Assembly (NCBI RefSeq): GCF_900115045.1 | Contig: NZ_FOVC01000015.1 | Coordinates: forward strand, 1 to 60,031 | Direction of reading: 5' to 3' | Source: Izhakiella capsodis | GTDB lineage: Bacteria > Pseudomonadota > Gammaproteobacteria > Enterobacterales > Enterobacteriaceae | Length of the DNA: 60,031 bases | Shown: piece after piece, positions 48,743-57,818 of the stretch | How the letters are laid out: the number at the start of each line of letters is the position of its first letter | Numbering within the stretch: position 1 is the stretch's first letter | The notes under the pieces: model-generated | Seen by the model: the letters and a program-made list of their open reading frames with translations, nothing else | What the model was told of the DNA's origin: nothing | Database searches by the model: none | Translations under genes and position numbers: made by a program

Positions 48743-51700
48743 TTATGAATTACTGAATCTGGACTTAATACCTTCATTGGTCAAAACAACATCGCCACCT
48801 CGACGCCAGCTTTCCTTTATAATCGCACCAATATTGCGATAGTACTTATTAAGTTCATCTGAATTATTGATGATACTCCATATCCCACGATCTAGCATCA
48901 TAATGGGGAATTCACCTGGATTGGCAACCGCCATATTCAATCCACCTTCACCCTCAAATTTATTGTTTATCATATATGTAGGATAATTAACTTGAGCACC
49001 ATGTTGGAAAACCCGATGGGTGGCAGAATCTATAGTACGTGCATTATCTGTCAACGACACTGCGTTATTTAATATATTAATAAATTCTTTTTCTTCGTTT
49101 CCATCTAAAGCAGTTCTTGGTCTGCCTGCATTACTAAATTTGATAATTTCATGAGTGTCATAATCTCCAGTGTAACAGATTTTCTTCCAGCCCTCCTTTT
49201 CTTTTAGTGGTCTTAGACTCTCCTCTAATTTTTCTATATCTATAGGATAAATAAAAACTTCATCGCTGATTCTTATTGTATTAATGAATTGAATATTATT
49301 AGTTAAATATATCCCCTCGAGTCCATTATCTTTACTCCAATGACCAACTATTCCCTCAATTCCTGCCTCTCGAATTTTTCTCATCACCTCATCTTTATTT
49401 TCTGGATAATATTTAATTAATGAACTTTCTTTTATTGTTTTCTCGAGAATAGAGTGAGGTTTGGCAGCGGCTCCTTCATTAAGAGCTATTAAGGTTGGCT
49501 TTCCTGCCTTCCTGAAACTGACAGCAAAGTTTTTTGTTACTGAGGCTTGTTCCAGCGCACTCATATGTTTCTCTAAAATATACTCTTCCTTCACTTTTCT
49601 GATGACACTCCCCGGAGTATGCCAAGGCAATCCTTTTGGCCATGACACTTCTTTTCTTGCTTCCCATCGGCCCTTTTGATTTAATTTTATTGGAATTGCA
49701 TGACATCCTCGGCAAATAATATTCTCCATGCGCCAAAAAGATCTCCTTCCATCATACTTAACCTTATGATATACGCCGTCTTGCTTAATAAAATACTCCG
49801 ATTGAGAGTTAGTATTAAGGGTATATATTTTTTTATATATGCCTGTATTACCTTCGGACAATCTCTTTATTTCTCTTAAGGTAACCTCGTTTGTAACCTT
49901 CCATGAGTCATTCAAACAAAACTGAGTTTTAGCAATATTATCCAATGATCTTTTTATTCTATTATACCAACAACTTAGATTAAATTGTTGCAATTCATCT
50001 AAATAGATTGAATCATGGGGTAATGGTCTTAACTTTCCATTATTTAATAGATAATATTGACCAAAGCCTTCTCCAGTTTCCGGATCCACGCGCACGTAAA
50101 TCGGCTCACCGTCAATCTCTCTAATTTTTACGGTGGGAACAATGAGTTCTGAATGTGGAAGTTTGAGCATCTGAATTTCATTTTCTGGCATATCCGGTAA
50201 ACTTCTCAGATGTCCCGAGGAGGCCATTTTTTCTGCCAAAGCGGCTGTTTTGCTGTCGCCGGAAAGAACTTTGATGACTCTATGGCCAAGTTTTTTACTG
50301 ATATCCCCTATGAGTTCAAAACCAGGGTCAGCGGACCTCAGCGTATTTTTCCCAAGCGATGCCAGTTCGGAGGTAGTAGGCAACCGGATCTCCCGTACGA
50401 GACCTCTGGTCGCGGCCTGAATACCATCCTTGCTCGCTATACTCACACCGCTGCGAAGCCCAAGGGTTAGTCCCCTGCTAAACTTTACGCTGAGTTTTGC
50501 TGCTTGGCCGAAAACGGGAATAAATGCAACGACATCAAGAAGACATGCAGGTACGGCCTCCTCCGTTTTTTTAGCTATTACTCCTTCAACACAGTCATGA
50601 AAAGGTATTAAATGCTTAGTGATACTCCACACTGTTTGAATTTTAGATTTATCGTTTCCTGCTTCGTATAGTGCATTATATAATTTATCGCGATGAATTT
50701 TACTTATTTCGTCTGTTATTATGGTGTTATGTTCTCCCCTACCAATCCAAGCAGCATCATCAATTTCAACTTCAAAGTGAAATCGTTCAAATATGGCATT
50801 TTCATCACCCCAGTCAATTTTGCTTAAATTAAGAGGATCACCAAACAATCCATTGGTGAGATATGGTATGATATTCCGATCAACCCTGATAAGTTTATAG
50901 CTACCACTCTGATCTTTTTCAGCTATAAGGATATAAATTCTCTCCTCACCATTTAGTTTCACGGCAAAAAGATCTGCTCCCTGTAGATAATACTTAGGTG
51001 GCACAAAGCGATCACTCAGTTGATGCATTTGTATATATGCATTTGCAGGATGGATTTCATCTGCTGATTCAATAAATTGTTTTTCATTTTCTGAAAATTT
51101 ACTTATGGCCGCCTGAATAATGTCCCTATCAACTTCAAGAAAACTGTCAGCGACATAGGCTGTCAGCCTGATGTATTCATTGCCCAAACTATTCGGGGCA
51201 TTTCTACAGGGTTTATCGATACCATTAAGATAATCCTCCCTGGGTGAATTAATTTGAAAAAAATCTAGTCTTTCTGACCTTTTTTTAATCCGACGTGGTG
51301 CGTTTTGGGTTAAAGGATGGCATTCCGAAATAATCTTATCGGCAAGTTTACCTTTACTCATCCAAGCATTGGTTGCTGAAAGATAAATTTTATATTTTTT
51401 TTCAAAATCCTTTTTTATTTCGCTGACATCATGATGGTACTGCAGGTATCTGTTTACAATGTCAAAGTCATTAGCGTTCTCGTTTACTTCATGAGATTTC
51501 GTTGCGAGATAATAAAGAGCGGGTGGTAAATATAGTCTCATCTCTCTTTCTGAAATTCCCTCTTCTGCAGCTAACGCGCACATTTTCTCACCAGTTAACA
51601 TAGCTTCATCAAAAGTAAACTTCTTTCCTGTGGTCTCTTTGAGAAAGCGAGCGCCTGCATACAGATTCGCAAATTCATAACCATTTAATGGCATTGTTTT

Positions 51701-52909
51701 AACCCTGTCGTCACTGAGCGCCAGGAAGGGCATTTCCTCCATCATGAGCTTTTTCCATATTTCACTCAATTCTGTGCGCTCAGCGACCGTCAGCCTGCCA
51801 GGATGAAAGCTTCTGGTATCAGGTAACTTGTCCACCGGCAACATCCTCGTGATATCTTCGATAGTATAGACTTTCGATTCATCCTCTTTAATTTTACTTT
51901 CAATATATTTTTCAGGACTATTGCGAAGGATATTCTCAAACACCCAGTGACGAATGACATTACTGGCCTGTTCACTGGTAATATCTTCATCCTTTCCCCC
52001 ACCATACAGACCGCGCCCCGAAAGTATTGCCTGTGCCAGTGATTTCACCCTGTAGTCCTGCTCGATAGATCCTCTTTCGCCCTGAAAGAGATAGTCAGAG
52101 GCTAAAAAAAGCATTTTTTCCCTATCGGGCGTTGTGTCGTTTTCTAATAGACCATCGTGGTAAAACAGCGTATTTACATACTGGTTCGCACGATGGAGGT
52201 GACTTTTAAAATTGCCTTGTTCGTGTGCTTTCTTATCATATGGGGATGCCGACAGATTATGTCGCCGATGGCGAATCCCATTTGCCGGATGATCATCATA
52301 ACTAACATAATGCTCCGGAAGCCTCTCCAGACCTGCGCCATAGTCGTCTAATTTTACAAGATCGGGCTGTGCTGATGGAGGCGGCGGTGAGTCAGCCATG
52401 GCTCCGGTTGGCGTGTTTCGAATAGTGGAGTACTTATATACAGTGCCCCCCAGAGCGCTCATAGTACTGACCCCGATCAAGGCACGCTTCGGGAGGGCGC
52501 CTTTCCATTCATATGGCACGGGGGGGCTAACGAACGTGTGCCTGAGTGCTATCTCCTCCTGTCGTGCCTCCGCTTTGCGGCGCAGAACCTCACCTGTCGC
52601 ATAAACTTCTGTCGGTGCGGGTTGCTTATCATCGCGGGCATCACCCCCCATATAACCTCTGAAAGAAGTCGGGAGCCAGGACGATACCCGGGAGAAAATA
52701 CCGCCGGTACGCGTATTTGTGTCACTTTCCACAACAGATAACGTCTGCATGCTGTTATCAACTGACCGCAGGACTGACCGTAGGGATGGATCACTGCTTT
52801 CCTGAGCAGGATCATCATTTGCATCATACCTGCTGACAGGATACAGGGGAGCAGAATCGCAGGAAGAATATTTTCTGATGCTATCGGGCATAAACGTATC
52901 TCTCGGCAT
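48743..52909 (-). CDS. large toxin with C-terminal edema factor/ExoY-type nucleotidyl cyclase
   Basis: 1388 residues. The last 240 residues match the calmodulin- or host-activated cyclase family (edema factor, CyaA, ExoY). They have an ATP-contact-like VSFRKAGK, GIEGIVGHWSKDNG with H1190 and K1193 as candidate catalytic residues, the metal motif TGDYDTHEI (D1249, D1251) and FQHGAQVNYP (H1303, N1308). It would make cAMP or another cyclic nucleotide inside host cells. Residues 1-1140 are unrecognised: a Pro/Ser-rich N-terminus, NGIRHRRHNLSAS near 220, and a hydrophobic stretch VVAFIPVFGQAAKLSV near 830. No signal peptide. The N-terminal 170 codons are GC-richer than the rest. Flanked by IS debris. 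Delivery route unknown. Confidence 0.75.
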   Translation of the reverse strand: MPRDTFMPDSIRKYSSCDSAPLYPVSRYDANDDPAQESSDPSLRSVLRSVDNSMQTLSVVESDTNTRTGGIFSRVSSWLPTSFRGYMGGDARDDKQPAPTEVYATGEVLRRKAEARQEEIALRHTFVSPPVPYEWKGALPKRALIGVSTMSALGGTVYKYSTIRNTPTGAMADSPPPPSAQPDLVKLDDYGAGLERLPEHYVSYDDHPANGIRHRRHNLSASPYDKKAHEQGNFKSHLHRANQYVNTLFYHDGLLENDTTPDREKMLFLASDYLFQGERGSIEQDYRVKSLAQAILSGRGLYGGGKDEDITSEQASNVIRHWVFENILRNSPEKYIESKIKEDESKVYTIEDITRMLPVDKLPDTRSFHPGRLTVAERTELSEIWKKLMMEEMPFLALSDDRVKTMPLNGYEFANLYAGARFLKETTGKKFTFDEAMLTGEKMCALAAEEGISEREMRLYLPPALYYLATKSHEVNENANDFDIVNRYLQYHHDVSEIKKDFEKKYKIYLSATNAWMSKGKLADKIISECHPLTQNAPRRIKKRSERLDFFQINSPREDYLNGIDKPCRNAPNSLGNEYIRLTAYVADSFLEVDRDIIQAAISKFSENEKQFIESADEIHPANAYIQMHQLSDRFVPPKYYLQGADLFAVKLNGEERIYILIAEKDQSGSYKLIRVDRNIIPYLTNGLFGDPLNLSKIDWGDENAIFERFHFEVEIDDAAWIGRGEHNTIITDEISKIHRDKLYNALYEAGNDKSKIQTVWSITKHLIPFHDCVEGVIAKKTEEAVPACLLDVVAFIPVFGQAAKLSVKFSRGLTLGLRSGVSIASKDGIQAATRGLVREIRLPTTSELASLGKNTLRSADPGFELIGDISKKLGHRVIKVLSGDSKTAALAEKMASSGHLRSLPDMPENEIQMLKLPHSELIVPTVKIREIDGEPIYVRVDPETGEGFGQYYLLNNGKLRPLPHDSIYLDELQQFNLSCWYNRIKRSLDNIAKTQFCLNDSWKVTNEVTLREIKRLSEGNTGIYKKIYTLNTNSQSEYFIKQDGVYHKVKYDGRRSFWRMENIICRGCHAIPIKLNQKGRWEARKEVSWPKGLPWHTPGSVIRKVKEEYILEKHMSALEQASVTKNFAVSFRKAGKPTLIALNEGAAAKPHSILEKTIKESSLIKYYPENKDEVMRKIREAGIEGIVGHWSKDNGLEGIYLTNNIQFINTIRISDEVFIYPIDIEKLEESLRPLKEKEGWKKICYTGDYDTHEIIKFSNAGRPRTALDGNEEKEFINILNNAVSLTDNARTIDSATHRVFQHGAQVNYPTYMINNKFEGEGGLNMAVANPGEFPIMMLDRGIWSIINNSDELNKYYRNIGAIIKESWRRGGDVVLTNEGIKSRFSNS

Positions 52910-53200
52910 GAGTAGAATAGTTCTTTCGGATGAGGGAAATATTAATAATATTAAAAGGGAATCATATCAGTTAACGCTCATTGGCACTGTAATCTGTCAA
53001 TTTTCATAGATAAGAAGGGAAGCAATGATTGAGATACTTGAATGTTAAAGGCATAATTAGTGGCGAGGGCCAGCCTAAGTGCTTATAAACATAATTGTTT
53101 AGGCACTGTTATCTCCCCATGCCACTATTGTGGCCAGTTGCTCCCAGCGGTGTAAGGTGTTCATCTGAATAGATTTTATCAGCTGATTCGTGAGTCATAT
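52910..53200. other. intergenic between cyclase toxin and toxin-antitoxin pair
   Basis: No gene. It holds the promoter of the cyclase gene and the downstream end of the convergent-side toxin gene. No clear terminator. Confidence 0.3.
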
Positions 53201-53479
53201 TTAGCGATCCTCTCTGGTATGCCAAATGCGCAGCACGTAGATTACTGACTTCTGAATTTCATAGCGGACCTCATACTCTCCAACCAGAAATCGTCTGATT
53301 TCTCGGGGCTCGAACTGGAATAATTGCTCCCCAAGACGTGAATTGGTTAACAGGATGGCCGGGGCCTGAGTCAATGCCTGAACTGCTCTTGCAGCAGCAG
53401 ATTTGTTAGCCAGAGCCAGAAATTCATACAAACGAGCTAAATCTGACAGCGCCTTACTTGTCCATTTAATTTCCATCAA
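53201..53479 (-). CDS. ParE/RelE-superfamily toxin
   Basis: 92 residues: MEIKWTSKALSDLARLYEFL at the start, LGEQLFQFEPREIRRFLVGE in the middle and VIYVLRIWHTREDR at the end. This is the ParE layout; ParE toxins poison DNA gyrase. The start overlaps the antitoxin stop by 4 bp. It lies just outside the left end of the OLD transposon. Confidence 0.87.
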   Translation of the reverse strand: MMEIKWTSKALSDLARLYEFLALANKSAAARAVQALTQAPAILLTNSRLGEQLFQFEPREIRRFLVGEYEVRYEIQKSVIYVLRIWHTREDR

Positions 53480-53754
53480 CGCGGAACCGGTAATGGTTTG
53501 TCGGTTCCAAGGGTGTCAGCCCATGCCTGCACGGCCTGGTGATCGATAACCTGTCCCGAATCCACATCTGCCAGCGCTTCCTGGGTCAGACGGTCTCGCT
53601 CCTCTTCCTGGGCTATCCATGCGGAAAGCGCCTGCTTCATGATCCAGCCTCGTGAACGTTCAAGTCTGGCTGCAATTTGATCAACTTTATCAGCTATCGG
53701 TAATGGCACATGAGCTGTCAGCACCCGGGTTACTGCCTGCGTATCGTTCTTCAT
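53476..53754 (-). CDS. ParD/CopG-like antitoxin
   Basis: 92 residues. The N-terminal ribbon-helix-helix contains RVLTAHVPLPIADKVDQI and LERSRGWIMKQALSAWIAQE; the acidic C-terminus binds the toxin. The upstream region has direct AT repeats (ttaatcatagttaatcac), likely operators. The start of this gene and its promoter region is duplicated at 10262-10470. Confidence 0.87.
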   Translation of the reverse strand: MKNDTQAVTRVLTAHVPLPIADKVDQIAARLERSRGWIMKQALSAWIAQEEERDRLTQEALADVDSGQVIDHQAVQAWADTLGTDKPLPVPR

Positions 53755-53965
53755 TATTCACTCCGGCTTATACTGGTTTATTTATTATTAATCATAGTTA
53801 ATCACAATGAGTCAATCAAGTGTAATGGCATATATTCCCGTTTGGTAGTTCTGTTAAAGTATTCCCTCCCGACACGGGGAATTTGCTGCCTGCCTATTAT
53901 TTTTTCGCTTTGACCGCTGCTGGTTCTGCTTTTCCAGCCAGAAATGCCGCCAGTTGTTCATTATG
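53755..53965. other. antitoxin promoter region and gene fragment
   Basis: 53760-53870 matches 10357-10470. At 53895-53960 the minus strand reads EQLAAFLAGKAEPAAVKAK to a stop, the end of an unidentified gene cut by the transposon. Confidence 0.4.
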
Positions 53966-53997
53966 GGCTCCGTTTGGGAAACGGAAAATATTGTACG

Positions 53998-56985
53998 TTA
54001 AGATGATTTTTTGTACTGACTGACATCAACAGGCCGCAAAGGACGATACTTCCCTTCAGCCAGCTTTTTATTGTTTCGCCAGATATAGTCTCCCGTCAGA
54101 TTAATGTGCTCCCAGCCCAGCGGAGACAAGTGTGACAACAACTGCTCATTGATATGTATCCCTTTCTTTTTCAGTAGATTAATGGCGTTTTCTATATACA
54201 CGGTATTCCACAATGTGATCGCGGCGGTGAGCAGCGTAAGTCCACTGGCTCGGTAACTCTGATTTTCCAGACCACGATCCCTTATTTCGCCCAGACGATG
54301 CATGAAAACGGCTCTGGCAAGGGCATTACGGGCTTCCCCTTTGTTCAGTCCTGCCTGAACTCTGCGACGTAATGAAGGATCGCGGAACCAGTCCAGCATA
54401 AACAGTGTTCGTTCAATGCGACCGATTTCCCTCAGCGCTTTGGCAAGCCCATTCTGTTTCGGATAGCTGGCTAGTTTTTTCAGCATCAGAGAAGCGGTCA
54501 CGGTTCCCTGCTTTATTGAGGTCCCCAGCCTCAGAATTTCATACCAGTGTGTTTCTATCTCTTTGATATTCAGTGGTGTTGTGGAAATAATTGACTGTAG
54601 AGCCGGATATTTATCAACCTTCCCCTGAATAAACAACCGTTTGTCGTGAAGATCCCGGATCCTTGGTGCAAAAGCGAACCTCAGCAGATGCATCAGCGCG
54701 AAAACATGTTCCGTGAAGCTTGCCGTATCAGTGTAATGCTCCGTTGTTTCAAGATCACTTTCGTGATACAGCAGGCCATCAAGTACATGGGTGGAGTCAC
54801 GCACCCGACTAATCACTTTGGTGTAAAACGGGCTGTACTGGTCAGAAATGTGCGTATAAAACTGTACCCCAGGCTCCTGCCCGTACTTCAGATTGACCTG
54901 GCCCGCATAGCGGCCATGGCTGCCAACCCGAAAATTCTGGCCGTCAGAAGATGAGGTTGAACCGTCTCCCCACAATGCCGCCAGCGGACGTGACTTCTGG
55001 GCATTAACCAGTTCCGCCAGGGCAGCAGAGTAGGTTTCATCTCGGATGTACCATGCCTGCATGTTTTCCAGAGAAGCCCGCGAGGTTCCCGGACAGGACT
55101 CTGCCATTTTGCTCAGCCCCAGATTGATGCCGTCCGCCAGGATGGTGGTAAGCAGCAAACGGTTATCCTGCGGGCGGGTTAGCGGGTTCTTAAGATGAGT
55201 AAAGTGTCGCGTGAAGGTTGTCCATCGCTCAACTTCGTCAAGTATTTCTGTAATTTTGGGGTGCGGCAGCATGTTGTAAATCAGGTCAGCCAGTGGTGAG
55301 ACCGTTGAAGGAACACTGTTATCCAGCGGGGTGATCTTTACACCTTTATCTGAAATATCCACATCAGGAAGCTCTCCGGTGGCGGCCATGGTGTTAACTT
55401 CCTCTAGGCGGGAGGCCAGAAGCGTCAGCCTCGACTTAAGATAAGCCCCGCATTCTGTTTCAACAGGTAAATTTAGCTGGTTATTATTTAATAACTTTTC
55501 GAAATCGTCGCCCGGCATAAGATAATCATCAAAGTTTTTATAGCGCCGGGAACCCCGGACCCAGATATCACCCGCCCGCAGCGCCCCCTTAAGTTCGTTC
55601 ATTGCGCAAATTTCATAGTATTGCCGATCAATACCAGAGGATGTGATCACCATCTTTTTCCAGCTCTCAGGAATGAAATCCAGCGGTGCCGATGGAGGAA
55701 CTTTCCTTAGCTGTTTACGGTACATCTCACGGATAGTTTCAAGGGCATCATTAAGCGGTAAGGCGGCAGGAGTGGCCCTCAGTTGCAGGGCTGATAACAG
55801 CCGGGAAGAATATTTACGCAGCGTGCTGAATTTTTCAGTAATAAGGTGAAGCGGCTCGAAATTATCCTTGCGTGCAAGAAGCCGGGTTTCCTCCAGGCTG
55901 GCGGCGAAATCTTCCCACGGCAATATCCGTTCAACAGCAGACAGTGGATCTTCGCCTGCATTGCGTGCATCCAGGATAGCCTGACCAACGGAAACATACT
56001 GACGTAATTTTTGCTGTATCAGCTTGCCCGTTTTCTGAAGACGTTCAGCCTGCTGACGTTTTGCCCGGCTGAACATACTGCCCAGTATACGTTCATGCAG
56101 TTCTATAATTTCATCAATAATTGTAGCTCTGGCCTCAGTCAGTACACAGACCATCGTTGCATACCGACGTGCCGGGGAAAAATCAGCCAGATCGCGACTG
56201 CTCATTTTGCGGCCTTCACGCGCGAGCTTCAGCAACCGGTTCTGATGCACGGTTCTCTCCACTCCTTCCGGTAGCGCCAGTGCTTCAATGGCGTTAAGGC
56301 GGTCTATATGTTGCAGTACATTCTTTCCATTGATCTTTCCCGGAGGCTGAAGCAACCACGTTAAACGAGAGATTTGTTTTTCAGTTGTCACCAGTAGCGC
56401 ATCAATCGCTGATTTATGCGGGATGCCAAGATGTGCATTCAGCGTGGTATAAACCGCTTTATCACCCAGTGTCATTGTTTCAGCACAGGTACGCTCCACA
56501 ACATCAATACCAGGAATAATAATTCGCTGTTGGTGCAAATACTTCAGCAGTTCCTCTGCGATAAGTATGCCCCGATCAGTCCTGGTAGACAGAGGGAGCA
56601 GATGCCGGATGCATTCTTTCTGAAGTGCCCCATTAAAGGTCTTCAGTTCCAGATACCGATACAGTTCCCCCAGATGCTCGCGCCGGGTGGTATCACGGCC
56701 AGAAATATATTCCTGCCAGAGCTCTGCTGAGAGTTTAAGCCGGGCACCGATGATTCTGAGCAATGCTGCGGGTGGAGACGATTTTTTATCCGGGGCAAAG
56801 CCGACATTTTTCAGATAACAAAGAAGGACGGCAAAACCAAAACGGCTTGCGGGTTTACGGTGAGCACTGATAAGCACCAGATCATGCTCACTGAAATACG
56901 CCATTCGGGTCAGCGCTAACTCGTCATCCGGTAATGCCAGTAATGATTCTCTTTCCGATTGTGAAAGAATTTGCCTCCTTGCCAT
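53998..56985 (-). CDS. tnpA: Tn3-family transposase
   Basis: 995 residues from ATG 56985 (MARRQILSQSERESLLALPD) after ATGAGGAAAAC; a start at 57027 would add 14 unlikely residues. Full family length. It shows AYFSEHDLVLISAHRKPASR near the N-terminus, the catalytic-domain stretches PLADLIYNMLPHPKITEILD, LTTILADGINLGLSKMAE, ALWGDGSTSSSDGQNFRVGS with the first acidic residues, and KQGTVTASLMLKKLASYPKQ near the last. The stop codon lies inside the left inverted repeat. It catalyses replicative transposition. Confidence 0.95.
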   Translation of the reverse strand: MARRQILSQSERESLLALPDDELALTRMAYFSEHDLVLISAHRKPASRFGFAVLLCYLKNVGFAPDKKSSPPAALLRIIGARLKLSAELWQEYISGRDTTRREHLGELYRYLELKTFNGALQKECIRHLLPLSTRTDRGILIAEELLKYLHQQRIIIPGIDVVERTCAETMTLGDKAVYTTLNAHLGIPHKSAIDALLVTTEKQISRLTWLLQPPGKINGKNVLQHIDRLNAIEALALPEGVERTVHQNRLLKLAREGRKMSSRDLADFSPARRYATMVCVLTEARATIIDEIIELHERILGSMFSRAKRQQAERLQKTGKLIQQKLRQYVSVGQAILDARNAGEDPLSAVERILPWEDFAASLEETRLLARKDNFEPLHLITEKFSTLRKYSSRLLSALQLRATPAALPLNDALETIREMYRKQLRKVPPSAPLDFIPESWKKMVITSSGIDRQYYEICAMNELKGALRAGDIWVRGSRRYKNFDDYLMPGDDFEKLLNNNQLNLPVETECGAYLKSRLTLLASRLEEVNTMAATGELPDVDISDKGVKITPLDNSVPSTVSPLADLIYNMLPHPKITEILDEVERWTTFTRHFTHLKNPLTRPQDNRLLLTTILADGINLGLSKMAESCPGTSRASLENMQAWYIRDETYSAALAELVNAQKSRPLAALWGDGSTSSSDGQNFRVGSHGRYAGQVNLKYGQEPGVQFYTHISDQYSPFYTKVISRVRDSTHVLDGLLYHESDLETTEHYTDTASFTEHVFALMHLLRFAFAPRIRDLHDKRLFIQGKVDKYPALQSIISTTPLNIKEIETHWYEILRLGTSIKQGTVTASLMLKKLASYPKQNGLAKALREIGRIERTLFMLDWFRDPSLRRRVQAGLNKGEARNALARAVFMHRLGEIRDRGLENQSYRASGLTLLTAAITLWNTVYIENAINLLKKKGIHINEQLLSHLSPLGWEHINLTGDYIWRNNKKLAEGKYRPLRPVDVSQYKKSS

Positions 56986-57027
56986 ATAGTTTTCCTCATA
57001 AATTATTCGGTGCGGTATTTTTAACAA

Positions 57028-57152
57028 AAATGCTTATCGCATAAGGGTACACCCTGACGCCATAACCAAAACGTGACGGCACACAACGAATGACATAACC
57101 TATATGCGATAGACTAAATGCAATAACCTAAATGCGATGAGATGGTGAAAAA
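57028..57152. promoter_or_regulatory. res-like site between tnpA and tnpR
   Basis: The 125-bp divergent gap has the palindrome-like atgcttatcgcataag and repeated words (taacctatatgcgat, taacctaaatgcgat, taaatgcaataac). Such repeats are expected for resolvase binding sites, which also carry the promoters of both genes. Confidence 0.7.
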
Positions 57153-57788
57153 ATGTTCATCAGAGCTTATTTAAGGGCATCGACGGAAGATCAGTTCGCC
57201 GATAGGGCAAAAGAAATGCTGGAGCAGTTTGTTCGGGAGCGGGGGCATAAAATCGCCAGCTATTACCGGGAGAACATCAGCGGGACAAAACTCGACCGCC
57301 CGGAGCTGGGACGCTTACTGATGGACAGTCACCGCAATGATATTTTACTGGTCGAGCAAATTGACCGCCTGACCCGTCTGAGTAACGGCGACTGGATGAC
57401 GCTTAAAAAGCAGATAGAACAACACGAGCTGCGGATTGTCAGCCTGGATGTGCCCACCTCATGGCAGGCACTGTCAGATAAAGACCCTTCGCAGGCTGAC
57501 CCAATCACCCGCGCCGTGATAAGCGCCATCAATAATATGCTTATCGATCTGATGGCTGCGATGTCGCATAAGGACTGGCTGAGCCGCCGCCAGCGACAAA
57601 AACAGGGGATTGAGCGAGCACATTCACTGGGTAAATACCGTGGTAAACAAGCCGATAGTGAGCGTCACCAGAAAGTACTGTACTACCGTCAGATTAAGAA
57701 ACTGAGTATTCGAGAAACAGCTGATGCTACAGGATATAGCTGTTCGCAAGTATGTCGAATACAGGCTATATATAAACAAAAAAAATAA
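57153..57788 (+). CDS. tnpR: serine resolvase of the OLD transposon
   Basis: 211 residues. Catalytic serine in IRAYLRASTEDQFADRA, then LLVEQIDRLTRLSNGDW, MAAMSHKDWLSRRQRQKQGI, and a C-terminal helix-turn-helix (LSIRETADATGYSCSQVCRI). It resolves cointegrates at the neighbouring res site. It is related to the resolvase at 10561 but clearly diverged. The passenger nuclease follows 30 bp downstream and may be cotranscribed. Confidence 0.93.
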   Translation: MFIRAYLRASTEDQFADRAKEMLEQFVRERGHKIASYYRENISGTKLDRPELGRLLMDSHRNDILLVEQIDRLTRLSNGDWMTLKKQIEQHELRIVSLDVPTSWQALSDKDPSQADPITRAVISAINNMLIDLMAAMSHKDWLSRRQRQKQGIERAHSLGKYRGKQADSERHQKVLYYRQIKKLSIRETADATGYSCSQVCRIQAIYKQKK

Positions 57789-57818
57789 ACTTTTTAATAC
57801 ACTAAATAAGGACTACAC

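Noticed and set aside
53201..53754. Toxin-antitoxin pair as cargo of the OLD transposon
   Set aside because: It lies outside the left inverted repeat at 53965, so it flanks the transposon rather than being inside it.
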